Below are positions 33,701 to 41,970 of a DNA stretch of 64,000 nt, one piece after another. Every line of letters begins with the position of its first letter. The stretch's first letter is position 1. This DNA is from Cristatella mucedo (taxonomy: Eukaryota > Bryozoa > Phylactolaemata > Cristatellidae), in assembly GCA_009760855.2 (NCBI GenBank), contig WPIO01000010.1, positions 574,501 through 638,500 of the forward strand, written 5' to 3'. The notes below the pieces were generated by a model, which worked only from the letters and a program-made list of their open reading frames with translations, searched no databases and was not told the DNA's origin. Both the position numbers and the translations under genes were made by a program.

Positions 33701-34901
33701 GAAGGTGGTAGGATGGCCCTTTCATCATGGCTGTAGGCAGGTGCACTACAGCTGCTGAGTACGGTGGTTCCCGTGTATGGGATGTATCCAAATATCTAGT
33801 GTCATTTCTCTGCTTTAGCAACATCAACTTTTCATTAGTCAGCGGCTGAGCTTGTGACTGACATGATTGCGGACCATTATTTTTCTGCAGGCGGCGAAGT
33901 CGGAGACCTGGATGAGCACTGCTTGCTGCTTTTCCTGCTCCTGCTCCTGCTGCTCCTGCTACCGTGGCATTGCCTGTACCCTCCCGATGCAAAGCACCAT
34001 GAAAAGAATGAGAACTTTCACTTACGACATACATGCAAGCATTTTCGTCCCCAACAGTGGCATCCTTTTGAGTAAGTTGAACCGTGCTCGTGCAGTGGGC
34101 GAGCTTAGCTGCAATAGTGTCTTCGCCTATGTCAGGCATTTTGTTTAAACCAACACCATTTCCCGAGTGATCGAATTCTAATGTCAGTCCGTCACATTCT
34201 GCTGATGGTAGATTCACAATAATGACTGGAATCGGATGACAATAATTTGCTTGGCCTGACCCGGCACGCTCACAAGCAGACGATACACTCTGGGCAGTGG
34301 CATGCATTGTGCTCTGACTGATTTTGTAGACTGATGATGTAGAGAGCGCATTCCTGTCCCCAGCATTATCACTCAGGTCGCGATCAAGTGCCCGCTGGTT
34401 GTAGACGGACTGTGCCCAACGGTGGACACCTGTCGTAGGAGCACCGGTAGCATTCAAAGGCACTAACATGGCCTCACCAGCCGTTGAAGGTGAAGTTTGA
34501 TCGTGGCTACTGAGGCTGGTCTCCGGCTGGAGATAGACAACAGGATTATGTTGAGGTTGGTCATGCCACCAATTTTCAGTCAATGCAAAGTCTGCTGCAA
34601 TCTGCTTGTTTGCAGCAGCATTAATTTCTTGTTCAACTGTTGGTGATACAGTTTGCAGATTGGTGACACTTGACATGCTCTGCATGGTTTGTACTGCTGA
34701 TGAAACCATTTTTGCGGCCCCATCAACAAGTTTATGGTACCAGCCGGTCACAGGATGCTTGAGGCTGTCAGACTGAGTGGGCAGTGTGCTGCCACTTGGG
34801 CATTCAGCACCGGATGATGTGATCTTGTCAGGGGAAGGGTGAGACTGAAATCGTCGGAACATCACGAAATGCTTAAATTTGGAAGTCACCTCTTCGGTTA
34901 C
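16243..34901 (-). CDS. SEC16: Sec16, ER exit site scaffold (gene model, 15 exons)
   Basis: Sec16 is the large peripheral ER membrane scaffold that marks ER exit sites and recruits and regulates COPII coat components (Sec13, Sec23, Sec24, Sar1). The exons I joined in matching phase are 34901-31208, 30513-30387, 30285-29888, 29802-29523, 29358-29181, 29093-28822, 28611-28527, 28358-28132, 27888-27783, 26833-26693, 26291-25895, 25792-25520, 24812-24528, 17622-17491 and 16610-16243, about 2,320 codons plus stop. Human SEC16A is of similar size. Order of parts: Ala/Ser/Thr-rich N-terminal half, tyrosine-containing stretch, central conserved domain, ACE1 helical repeats that bind Sec13 (hallmark LWGHAFFLAK), proline/alanine linker, conserved C-terminal domain (LPDDQNKTILWDD, QWINTLEATLEEKG, RPKYLNP). 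The upstream exon carrying the ATG is missing from the model. Family assignment is from motif recognition and is strong for exons 4-10 and 14-15. Confidence 0.9.
16815..16985 (-). mobile_element. SINE-1 (tRNA-derived), old copy
   Basis: Minus-strand copy, just upstream of SEC16 exon 15 in intron 14. It has the ATT-rich tail at the left, the hairpin (gcactctaagagaatg...ctattcaggcgc), the B-box complement 'gggctcaagccc', and a degraded tRNA-like head. Diverged relative to the copies at 47.3, 51.1 and 61.6 kb. Confidence 0.8.
17491..17622 (-). CDS. SEC16: SEC16 exon 14 (start of C-terminal domain)
   Basis: Encodes SARGFWKRLSGFFRLFSRPK followed by LPDDQNKTILWDDAKG, the counterpart of the vertebrate GWFSWLW...LPDDKNKSIVWDE block. 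The donor AAAG/GTATAA leaves phase 1, which fits exon 15. Two acceptors are possible: after 'ttctgtag' (exon from 17629, phase 0) or after 'gaaaacag' (exon from 17622). Only the second fits the phase-1 donor I chose for exon 13. Confidence 0.8.
18601..20165 (-). mobile_element. LINE-A, longest copy (reverse transcriptase)
   Basis: The minus-strand LINE-A with the most coding sequence, lying in SEC16 intron 13. The (AAT)n tail and hairpin are at 18601-18680, the 3' UTR runs to about 18845, and the coding part extends to about 20165. It is 5'-truncated, with no endonuclease domain. Block A lacks about 2 kb at this place (18306-20365), so the insertion came after the block duplication or was lost there. 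The families closest in feel are CR1/L2-type (Jockey superfamily) LINEs; a phylogeny would be needed for the clade. Confidence 0.9.
19012..20043 (-). CDS. LINE-A reverse transcriptase (partial)
   Basis: An open frame of about 340 codons with ordered reverse transcriptase motifs: LLDLSAAFDTIDH (first catalytic Asp), GVPQGSVLGPVLF, and FHFYADDTQLYL (YADD, second and third Asp). LNDDKTNLLVMG and the thumb region follow ([35 protein letters not shown]). The frame stays open upstream past 20043 to about 20150 (NHSTESALLRVYND). At the C-terminal end a frameshift near 19060-19080 takes it off the ending seen in the 56.8-kb copy, so the protein is truncated at both ends and non-functional. Confidence 0.85.
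   Translation of the reverse strand: MLRVYNDLLRNADMGRVSLLVLLDLSAAFDTIDHKVLLERLSSRLGITGTALQWFRSYLSGRLQSVDVNGHRSSEVPLKYGVPQGSVLGPVLFTVYTLPLADVIAKHNLGFHFYADDTQLYLCFDPSQPSSTSNSLNSLATCIDDIRSWMAANFLKLNDDKTNLLVMGKPSVIQKLERLTFKIGSASISPVASARNLGVIFQSDLSLDDHISSTVKSAYFQLHNIAKIRACLDKDTTSKLVHAFVTSRLDFCNSLLTGLPACAIRRLQLVQNSAARLVCRERRSCHITPLLADLHWLPVKQRIDFKVLSLTFRSLHSMAQPIFQRYYPIRQSIVPLAFRNPTV
21220..21463 (+). mobile_element. LINE-A 3' end
   Basis: Only the 3' UTR, the hairpin (gtgcctagaaagagactgagttctctgatgg) and an ATT-rich tail remain. It lies in SEC16 intron 13, opposite in orientation to the gene. Block A has no LINE here (about 2980-3120). Confidence 0.75.
22751..23212 (-). mobile_element. LINE-B 3' fragment
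   Basis: C-terminal part of a second LINE family's reverse transcriptase, with LAVPFLRLKTVGDRSFSSAG, PRLWNSLPQFLRND and ETKSVGYRMRTESRLG. It is present also at 37.9 kb and 61.2 kb. It interrupts sequence that is continuous in block A at about 4393-4410, so block A shows the empty site. 5'-truncated and without catalytic motifs. Confidence 0.8.
24528..24812 (-). CDS. SEC16: SEC16 exon 13 (linker)
   Basis: Entered in phase 1 (GTVNGNGSQGRAAAGHWSIG). It continues as a Ser/Gln-rich linker with EWQQQQALPSW and is left after GAYVNP at the donor CCTG/GTAGGC, phase 1. If that donor is skipped, the frame stays open to a TAG at 24391-24393 (ending ESCDWS), which would give a shorter Sec16 lacking the C-terminal domain. 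The extra segment contains a conserved-looking LNILDMLDRAQGK and is also intact in block A. Confidence 0.75.
25520..25792 (-). CDS. SEC16: SEC16 exon 12 (linker)
   Basis: Acceptor 'ctttggttttccag', donor CAAG/GTAAGA. It encodes IETWQARHGEDMEKLPQSKS, then a Gln/His/Pro-rich stretch ending QHSQLLGLQ. No domain recognised. Phases 1 in and 1 out fit its neighbours. Confidence 0.8.
25895..26291 (-). CDS. SEC16: SEC16 exon 11 (end of ACE1, Ala/Pro linker)
   Basis: Acceptor 'tgtgttttgtag', phase 0. It begins LSMLLKSQPVAETIQLHTGC and PWFDLLAAEYQRR, a helical end of the ACE1-like region. It then becomes an alanine/proline/valine-rich linker (AMPASTSMPAPALLQAPN, VVVVAAATAAPPG). Donor CCGG/GTGAGC, phase 1. 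Confidence 0.85.
26693..26833 (-). CDS. SEC16: SEC16 exon 10 (ACE1 helical repeat)
   Basis: Forty-seven codons in phase 0 on both sides, after acceptor 'ctattgcag' and before donor GAG/GTAGGC. SYKLAKAWTHLEGGQLPEAL and RYCEAIAG match the Sec16 segment that in vertebrates reads roughly as FIYSCRLAE..L..QA..YCE.I. Confidence 0.9.
27474..27671 (-). repeat. Displaced copy of part of the big SEC16 exon
   Basis: Nearly identical to 31972-32169 inside the big exon (YAQEVDPTYNFQPAASSYFD and neighbours), but lying in intron 9. Only a few bases differ, so the copying is recent compared with the block A/B duplication. It ends at the CAG tract. It is not flanked by usable splice sites that I can see, and its frame is shared with the CAG run only by chance. 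Confidence 0.85.
27675..27764 (-). repeat. (CAG)30 trinucleotide repeat in SEC16 intron 9
   Basis: Thirty uninterrupted CTG units on the plus strand, that is CAG on the SEC16 sense strand. It begins 18 bases after the GT of the donor of exon 9 (donor at 27782). On the sense strand the intron reads GTATGGTGGCACCCAAGG, then the CAG run, then GAACC and the displaced exon copy. Confidence 0.97.
27783..27888 (-). CDS. SEC16: SEC16 exon 9 (ACE1)
   Basis: Short exon found by phase and similarity. Acceptor 'aatgttgtag', in phase 2, donor CAG/GTATGG, out phase 0. EWTEILEFAWSLSRPAFVLP corresponds to the vertebrate segment Q.TE.YEYA.SL......P.FQ. It fills exactly the gap between exons 8 and 10. Confidence 0.85.
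28132..28358 (-). CDS. SEC16: SEC16 exon 8 (ACE1)
   Basis: After acceptor 'gtttcttgcag', phase 0. SDWRQHLAMML, then LGDALTAQGRVIASQFCYLV and FGNKSAKLSLLGAH, are among the most conserved Sec16 motifs (vertebrates: WRPHLAM, MGD.LA..G...AA.FCYL, LVLIG). Donor ACGAG/GTGAGC, phase 2. Confidence 0.95.
28527..28611 (-). CDS. SEC16: SEC16 exon 7 (ACE1)
   Basis: An 85-nt exon between acceptor 'atattgcag' and donor ACG/GTATGT. Joined to exon 6 it gives RFLATCTGKKDPITTLYELM, matching vertebrate RFANSLP..DPLQTVYQLM. Phases 2 in and 0 out. Confidence 0.92.
28822..29093 (-). CDS. SEC16: SEC16 exon 6 (ACE1, hallmark LWGHA motif)
   Basis: Begins TYINSDIIELLIEEDG. After an acidic, glutamine-containing loop it encodes LRLLLLAGHTREAVTFAVKN and GLWGHAFFLAK, the diagnostic Sec16 motif (vertebrate ALxxAMKNxLWGHALxLA). 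Acceptor 'tctacatttcag', donor ACG/GTGAGC. Confidence 0.95.
29181..29358 (-). CDS. SEC16: SEC16 exon 5 (central conserved domain)
   Basis: VRHAENVYYVSFRDKTRKRD, then VIDFCKRQISE and LMWNFLAMLVRQNG, match vertebrate DV..FCQ.....E.....LLW..L..LCRQNG. Phase 2 in, phase 0 out at GGG/GTGAGT. The 87-nt intron that follows happens to be open in frame, so intron retention would add residues instead of stopping translation. Confidence 0.92.
29523..29802 (-). CDS. SEC16: SEC16 exon 4 (start of central conserved domain)
   Basis: LQQSLTATRICNEHS, then FSKSGQLVTVLPSSAKNPHL and IQIHEL, are the entry to the central conserved domain (vertebrate FGPGGQLVKVLPN...L.EIHS). Acceptor 'gatgccgttgcag', donor AAG/GTAAGT; phases 1 in and 2 out fit exons 3 and 5. 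Confidence 0.93.
29888..30285 (-). CDS. SEC16: SEC16 exon 3
   Basis: Begins (S)KYVQRSMEEYENRSNYEQII and continues as a polar His/Ser/Thr/Asp-rich linker to GSDSSYQ. Acceptor 'tgataattgtag', donor CAAC/GTAAGA. Tyrosine-containing stretches lie at this place in Sec16 of other animals, just before the central domain. No separate domain is seen. Confidence 0.85.
30387..30513 (-). CDS. SEC16: SEC16 exon 2
   Basis: A 127-nt exon found from context: acceptor 'gaatgttgtag', donor ACAG/GTAGGT. It encodes ALFDLDPEYQKYSHLHRAWA and YSHQLFAAG. Both phases fit exons 1 and 3, and no stop is created. The acceptor is my best guess, since 'gttatag' a few bases on would also be open. Confidence 0.75.
31208..34901 (-). 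CDS. SEC16: SEC16 large exon (Ala/Ser/Thr-rich N-terminal half)
   Basis: About 1,231 codons. The acceptor 'tttttttcaattttag' precedes 34901, and the frame is open from GTAACC onward, so the start codon is on an upstream exon or at an internal ATG (first ATG at 34860-34862). I end it at the donor CAG/GTACTG (31208), which is in phase with exon 2; reading on leads to a stop at 31095. Early text includes FRRFQSHPSPDK and SSAVQTMQSMSSVT. From about codon 420 the sequence is a degenerate alanine-rich repeat of about 40 residues (for example TDIWQAADTNAVATAAANVP). Low complexity is usual for this part of Sec16, but this repeat is not one I know. Confidence 0.8.
31860..33620 (-). repeat. Degenerate ~120-bp coding repeat (about 40 residues)
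   Basis: Within the big SEC16 exon, similar blocks start at about 32200, 32318, 32441 and 32675 (minus strand), that is 40, 41 and twice 39 residues apart. The blocks are TSIQEAADANNQ, TDIWQAADTN, TDIQEVSNINVQ and ITIQETATANAQ, each followed by an AAAxNV-x-EAS/C-type stretch. More diverged units lie on either side (for example TDIYKAASTNLQVTAA near 33540). Confidence 0.7.
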
Positions 34902-35806
<905 letters not shown>

Positions 35807-35942
35807 GGGTGATGCTAGCATGCTTTATTTTTATTTTAGGTTGTTCTGAGTGGGCTTGAGTAGATAGTCTGATAAGTACATTTCTCAGACTCTGTGCCGA
35901 GAAATGAAAACACAAAGAGACGGCGTTCAATTCGCCTTTGAG

Positions 35943-36074
35943 TTAAAGCAAAATTATTTTCTCGGCCCTGGGAACTAAAGCATCGACTCTAGGTGGCCTG
36001 TGCTCTGCCGATTTCTCTTCCGTAGCAGCTCGTCGGGCAAATGATACCAATGACTGGGCCAACGACTTGGCCAT
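35943..36074 (-). CDS. Unassigned small ORF or exon
   Basis: An ATG in good context (aaaaaaATGGCC) opens a 43-codon frame, MAKSLAQSLVSFARRAATEE to AEKIILL. The same stretch is preceded by 'cttctacag', an acceptor-like sequence, and read in another frame gives TKKWPSRWPSHWYHLPDELL ending at a TAG. I do not recognise either product and cannot say which frame, if any, is real. It could be part of a small gene upstream of SEC16. Confidence 0.25.
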   Translation of the reverse strand: MAKSLAQSLVSFARRAATEEKSAEHRPPRVDALVPRAEKIILL

Positions 36075-36242
36075 TTTTTTGTCTGTAGAAGCTTTCTTAC
36101 GAGAAAGGTTCAGTTTGGATAGGTAGAGGTAAAGTAAAAATATGCAGATTATTGCCTCGTTTAGTAATCGGCAGAAAAGCCTCAACGACTGTTGCTGCTG
36201 CTTGCAATGGGAGCTCTTATGATAAATCAAACTAACGCCCAA

Positions 36243-37943
36243 GAGCTAAATCACAATCATTCTCACTAGGAGACTTTGGATTTGCTGCAGCTATAAATTA
36301 GCGTAAGGTAAAATAATGCACGGCATACGGTTTAATCAGACAGACTGTACTTTTAAACTTGTAAAAATTACTGAGAAACTCCGAAACGAAGCTACGCCCG
36401 AAATCTGCAGTCGAGGCTGCGACAATGGCTTCCCTTTGCTAGCTTCGAGTGTGACGTACTGCATGCGTCGGATTGACGTGCTGCAACAAAACTAGACGCA
36501 GATACGCCATAGAGCTAGAAAAAACATTCAATTAAGCTTTAGGGACGACATAAATGAAGACCCTCTCACATATTATTCGGATAGCAGGGTACACTACCTC
36601 AGAGCGCCAGGATTACTAGATTCGTGCAAAATAACTAACATCTGTCTTTAAAAAAAAGCTTGCAAGACGATCTGCATGCCAGCCTAACTAACGATCGATT
36701 TCGGGCCTACTAGCTAAGCATCATCGCGTATGCACATTGTTAAATGCTGCAAATCAATCAAACAGCCCTAGTTGAGAAGAGTATTGGCCCTAATTACGAA
36801 TGCTCGAAGTATTAGCGTACCCAGCACTATTTAACTTATCTGGCGAGAGAGAGTTAAACTCTGACCTGCGAGGCCTGAAGGGCAGGCCTCACTGCTACCA
36901 CGTGGTGCACCAAAGGTTGCAGCCCAGGGAATGACGATGTTAGCAGCCGGCACTCGTTTGGTGTACCAATTCAGTGAGTTCAGCGAGCCTACATGCGACA
37001 ACCCTAGCTTGATTAACACAAGGCGGCACTTGCATGACTGCCGAATTTTGAAATACCTAGGCAGTTTCTCTTGCGTCCACAGCTAGCCGTAGTCGGCTTT
37101 GGAGTAATAATGCGAACGGCTACGCTCGTGAAGTGGAGAAAGATCGGAGCAGTGAGAGCTCGAGGCGTTGAAAGAGCAAAGTGTCGATTCACTCACCGGC
37201 AGCTCATCAGGCGTCAGACGAGAGTTGCACGATCATATGAGAATTCAAGCAAACACGATGGACGTAAGTATATTGGTAGCCGTGCACTCCAGAGAGCCGG
37301 CGATATCCAACTCAACGGTATCGAACCAAGGCTTCTCTAAAAATCTCACCATACCTACCAACAATGGCTTTCCTTCCGATAGCTTCCAGTCTGACGCCAA
37401 GCTCTGGGCAACCAACAAGACGCTGATAATTCATTGGTCGGAAAGATACGTTTCAAATACCATTCGTTTTCTCTGCTTTAACTTTCTCCAGCTAAATTAA
37501 TACCGAAACCTTTACCAGCGTTTCAGTACCTGGTCTGTAGGGCACCAGTTGCGCAGGTGATTTCAACTTTTAGATACCAGTAGGTGATTTCAAATTTTAG
37601 GTAGTGCGGTACAAGCTGCGGCTTGTGTAGTCTCACGCCTACTTTCAGTCGAGTCGGCATGTTCAGGTGCAAGGTAAATTTCAAAGTAGTACGAATTGTG
37701 ACGGTTGAGTGGAGTGCCATATTTTTTCTGTGTACTGACGGCGTTGTTACCTGCCTTGCATGCACTCACATGCATCCCTCGTGAGCAAATCCTCGGCTAA
37801 AATGGTTATGCTTCCGTTTCCTGATGTTTTGAGGCAATTTGAAAAACCATGGTATTGTAGTACATCGCCGGCCTAACTCAGTTTTAGGGCGCACAAGAAC
37901 TGCTCAGCAGGAAACACCTCTGTCATAGTGCTCAGCAGGAAAT
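36243..37943. other. Unassigned sequence between SEC16 and LINE-B
   Basis: Includes a stretch at about 36.9-37.5 kb with more CpG than its surroundings, which could hold the SEC16 first exon or promoter, but I cannot point to a start codon followed by a donor with confidence. The short frames in it resemble nothing known to me. Confidence 0.3.
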
Positions 37944-38398
37944 TTAATGTATCTCCGTCTGTAACTCCACAAAGCCATAAAGGCTGGGTAGGTGTTAGGC
38001 AGGAGAGTTTTGTTTAGCGCACTCACAGCCTTAGCGGCTTTCGGTACGCATTCGGTAGCCAACAAACTTCGTCTCACGCAACAAAGAGAAAGTGGGAAGC
38101 ATAGCAGAGTCGGGAGAACAGTTGAGGTAGTGATTAGCACGAAAGTAACAGCTCGGGACCGCTGAAAAGGATGAGCCATAGTCGGCAGCAGAAGAGTAGT
38201 TGTCGTTGCGTAAGAATTGTGGAAGCGAGTTCCACAGTCTAGGACCTGCAGAGCTATAGCTTCGGTCGCCAACGGTTTTTAAGAGGAAGAATGAAACAGC
38301 TAATTTATTGCCCGTACAGGACCTGAGGGCATGAGGAGGCTGAAACTGGTGCTGCAGATAGGGCAACGCAAATAACCTTGAGAGCAGACACTGTTCCA
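37944..38398 (-). mobile_element. LINE-B 3' fragment
   Basis: Same family as 22751-23212: LAVSFFLLKTVGDRSYSSAG, PRLWNSLPQFLRND, ETKFVGYRMRTESR. The frame is nearly continuous from 38399 to 38031. 5'-truncated. Confidence 0.8.
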
Positions 38399-39251
38399 AA
38401 TACCGCCCTAGTTGCCTGGGTTACTTAGCTTGTCGAAATGCAAGCGCTGTACTGCAAAGAGTCGACAAATTGTAATGATACGGCGAAATATTAGTAGCGA
38501 TTTCAGTATATCTGAGTGAACTGGGAAGCAATGGCGAACGAATCTGAGTTAGCATAATTAAATATATAAACGCCTAAGCTTCCACGCCTTCGCAGATTTT
38601 TAACGCGATAGAAGTAATTTACGTAACGATCATCAATATAACAACGAGAGCCACCCACCGCGGCAACCTGCTAAAAGTCAGCCGGATTATGACTCATATT
38701 CGTTATTCATAGTTCATAAATTAGAGCAGCAAGGAACCAACCGTGCGATAATCTATGATCAAGGCCGCATACAAACAGAAACAGGTGTGTGTTTTTGAAT
38801 GTTATGCAGCCAAAGGCTCGACCCACGCACATCACCAACCTCACTCCGTTTGGTTGTCTCGTGCTCGCTCGAGTCCCTAGTCTCCATAACATTCAAAAAC
38901 ATACCACTCTACGTACTCCACAAAACTTAGGGGTCATATTATAGTATAATTTTTAAGACTCACTTATTTGATAAGTTAATTTAAATAAAATTTTGTATTA
39001 TATAAATGTCTTAGAAAAATGATGATTTATGCGGCGGAAGGGTGAAAAGTTAGGCGAGCATGCAAGACGTGTTAGAGAAGAGGTTAGCAAAAGAGCAGGC
39101 CTTCTTCCAAAATATTCTTTTTGAAGGACTAGTTTAGACACTATGGTAGCTAGTTTGCAAACAATTCCTAATACAATTGTAGAAATTGACCTTTAATAAG
39201 AAAGAAATAAGGAATAATTATTGGTAGTTTGAAAGCGAGGCTAGAAGATTA

Positions 39252-40985
39252 ATGAAGATTGAAGAAACAGGTTGGTTTTTAGGTCACGTCTCATGTGATG
39301 GTAAGTTCATGGATTATGATTATGTAGGTTGAGACAGAACTGAAATAGACTTCGATAGACTATTCGATAGAGCAAGCACAGACTTAAAGAGACTAGTTAG
39401 AGAGCTACTTAAAACTAAGAGTGATTTAAAATTAACAATGGTTGTTTCTCCTATTCTGGCTGCTGAGAACGGCGCTTATAATTACCAACCTTTCGCTGGA
39501 GTAAGCAATGCAAAAATAAATAGAATTTCAGACATTGAAAAAAAAACATTAAAATGAAATTTTTTGTTTCTTTCAAGAAAAGAGTTGAGGAATGGTTAGA
39601 GAAGCTATCTAGTTGGAGTTTAGTTGGCAGTAATGTTTCATACGCAATGTTTACTTATTTTAGACATCGTTTTGGAGGAAGTTATTTACCAATACCCGTT
39701 GGATTAGAAAATAAGAGATCTACTGCTAATATAAAGAATGAATCAGATAACAGTTGTGCTCTATGGTGTGTTTTGAGATTTTTACATTTGAGGGACAATA
39801 ATCCAGCATCAATTGCAGATTTAAATGTAATACTATTTGAATGTTATTTTCATTTAATACCAAACTTAGAAGAATTATTTAATGTAAGACCAGGTTATCC
39901 TTCTTAAGCTCTAAGTGTTAGTGACATTCATATTTTAGCAGAGCTATTTAATATTTCAATAAATTTTTTCGAGTATGATTATAACAGTCCGAGTTCTTTA
40001 ATAGTAGTTGGTGGAGAAAAGGAGAAACACTTGAACCTTCAATATTTAGTAATAAAGAGAAGAGTGACTCACATCGCGTTATTATTAGAAATTGTAATGG
40101 CTTGTACAGGAGTTCAAAAGGGCATGGTACTCAATTAACTTGTAAAAGATGATTATGTAGATTTTATTTGCAGGACAGATTAGATTCTCATATTGAAGCT
40201 TGCAAGAAAGGAAACGGTGGAAAGTCAAGAATGAGAATGCCAAAAGCAAAAGATAGAATAGACGGAACAGGGAATCTTTGTTATTTTTGAGAGTATTCCA
40301 AAACATTATGGTGTCCTTATGTTGCTTATCCAGATTTGATTGCTTGTTTCCTAATGTAAAAAGACTGGCAAAGAAGATACTAGTATACCACAAGGTTTTT
40401 TCAAAAACACATACCTTACTTAGGAGCATGTGCAATTATTGATTATACTGGAAATGCAAACATTTTTTAAATATTTATTGGTACAAATAATGTTTGAGAA
40501 TTACTTAAGAGTTTGCTAGATGAAATTGATTCTATTAAGAAAGATTTGAAAGAGATTCTTCCTTAATATGAGAAATTTGATTACAGTACTATGACAGAAG
40601 ATGAGAATAGAGATTTTAATTCTGCTACTACTTGTTACATTTGTAATTTAGATTTAAACAAAGATAAAGTTTTAGATCATTGTCACCTTACAGGTAAATA
40701 CCGTGGAGCAGCACATGCAAGTTGTAATCTTAATGTTAGTATAATTGCTGACAGATTCAACTTTCCTGTTTTTATTCATAATTTAAAAGGCTGCGATGCT
40801 TATCTGTTAGTACAAGATTTTCACAATCAAAGATTAAAAAAGAATGTGATGTGGATATGGAGATGTGGAATATGGAGAAATATGTCTATATAGAAATAGG
40901 TTCTTTGAGTTTTAGAGATTCGCTTCAAATATTCAATTCAAGGGATTAACAAATTTAGTTAAGAACGTTTGTAAGTCTGGTCAAA
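39252..40985 (+). pseudogene. Protein-primed DNA polymerase B, N-terminal part (decayed)
   Basis: Segments in several frames together look like the N-terminal half of the family B polymerase of Maverick/Polinton elements and adintoviruses. At 39554-39904, FGGSYLPIPVGLENKRSTAN and ALWCVLRFLH match the conserved GGSYIPLP and CFKWCVLRALHP-like blocks. At 40591-40893, CYICNLDLNKDKVLDHCHLT and GKYRGAAHASCNLN form the zinc/endonuclease VII-like motif of these polymerases, followed by FRDSLQIFNS. At least eight in-frame stops (TGA and TAA) and several frameshifts separate them. The polymerase palm motifs are not present, so the copy is inactive. Confidence 0.75.
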
Positions 40986-41047
40986 CTTTGGAACACACTA
41001 GAAAGTAAAGTTTTAATGCAAACTAACAAGGCTCTTTTGATCCTGAA

Positions 41048-41428
41048 ATGGTTGGTGGAACACCTTCCGAAGCTATAGAAAAAGCTATGCAATATTCTGG
41101 TACTTACAAAGTTTGGAATAAAATGCAGTTGCCTGACAATTCTGGAGTAAAGTGGATTAGTGTTAACTGTGATTTTGTTGATTCTAATATGAAATATATA
41201 GATTTTAGAACAGGGTTTATAGAACAATATTCATCAGTGTATGCTATTTATAATAACGATATCAATCCAGGAGAATTAGTTGATCTTCATCTTTCTAACA
41301 TATTATATCTATCAACACGTGCAGATATAGAAGGAATAAGCAGTTTGAAAATTAGTCTAACAGACCAAAATGGAAATCCTGTTAACATTGTTTCAGATGT
41401 TGTGGTTACAATAGAAATTTCAAAATAA
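41048..41428 (+). CDS. Unidentified ORF next to the polymerase remains
   Basis: An intact 126-codon frame in the AT-rich island, ending TAA. It reads MVGGTPSEAIEKAMQYSGTY and NKMQLPDNSGVKWISVNCDF, later SNILYLSTRADIEGIS and DVVVTIEISK, alternating hydrophobic and polar residues as in beta-strand-rich proteins. It is the only undamaged frame of the island. It could be part of a structural or other gene of the same element. I recognise no family. Confidence 0.35.
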   Translation: MVGGTPSEAIEKAMQYSGTYKVWNKMQLPDNSGVKWISVNCDFVDSNMKYIDFRTGFIEQYSSVYAIYNNDINPGELVDLHLSNILYLSTRADIEGISSLKISLTDQNGNPVNIVSDVVVTIEISK

Positions 41429-41867
41429 TATAAGAATTTCAATGAAATTATGTTTGTGCTCGTGTTATATCCGGTCACATGACCGCCTGTAATTATGTGC
41501 ATGGAAATCGTCCCAATGGAGCCTAAGATTGCGAGGCTCTACTTTAATCTATAATCCAGCGGCGCCTCACGATGTTGTCATAGTTAAGTCCCGGAGAGGC
41601 GGCCGGATCTCGCTCATCCCAGAGGCGGCGATGATCATGGGACGGGAGCTACGAGAGCATCGAGCGACTGAGTAGCCCGCTCCTGAAGGTCGGTCAAGGA
41701 GGAGGATCAGGGTCAGCTAGCCCCCTCGCCGCTGACATTCAGCTGTTTTCGAAGTGTCGCTTAACGTAGACTGCCATCACTTCCAACAGCGTGGAGTCGA
41801 CGACTTGGTGCGGCGCTTGTTTGGCCCTGCGCTTAAGGTGCCAGTTTTTAACGACTGAGGTCAAGGT

Positions 41868-41970
41868 GAATTTATTTGATGACCAAGTTCGTGGGCTCTA
41901 GCCCCGTGGCATATGTGAAGTTCCTGAATAGAGATCAAGTACTTTTAGGGTGCTACATATATGAATATTA
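41868..41970 (+). mobile_element. SINE-1, 5'-truncated old copy
   Basis: Has the B-box region 'cgtgggctctagccccg', the 'ggcatatgtgaag' body and the hairpin 'cctgaatagagatcaag...ttttagggtgct', ending in an AT-rich tail. Confidence 0.7.

Larger units (their letters stand above)
38930..41470. mobile_element. AT-rich island with Maverick/Polinton- or adintovirus-type remains
   Basis: Base composition changes sharply at both edges; the sequence to the right from about 41480 is GC-rich. Coding remains are on the plus strand and strongly A-rich in codon use, unlike SEC16 and coilin. I saw no terminal inverted repeats, integrase or capsid gene, so this is an internal fragment. Whether it derives from a transposon or an integrated virus cannot be told from the sequence alone. 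Confidence 0.65.

Noticed and set aside
39252-40900. In-frame TGA codons in the polymerase remains suggested a recoded genome (TGA = Trp).
   Set aside because: TAA stops and frameshifts are also frequent, and at least one TGA sits where the family usually has Cys, so ordinary decay explains it.
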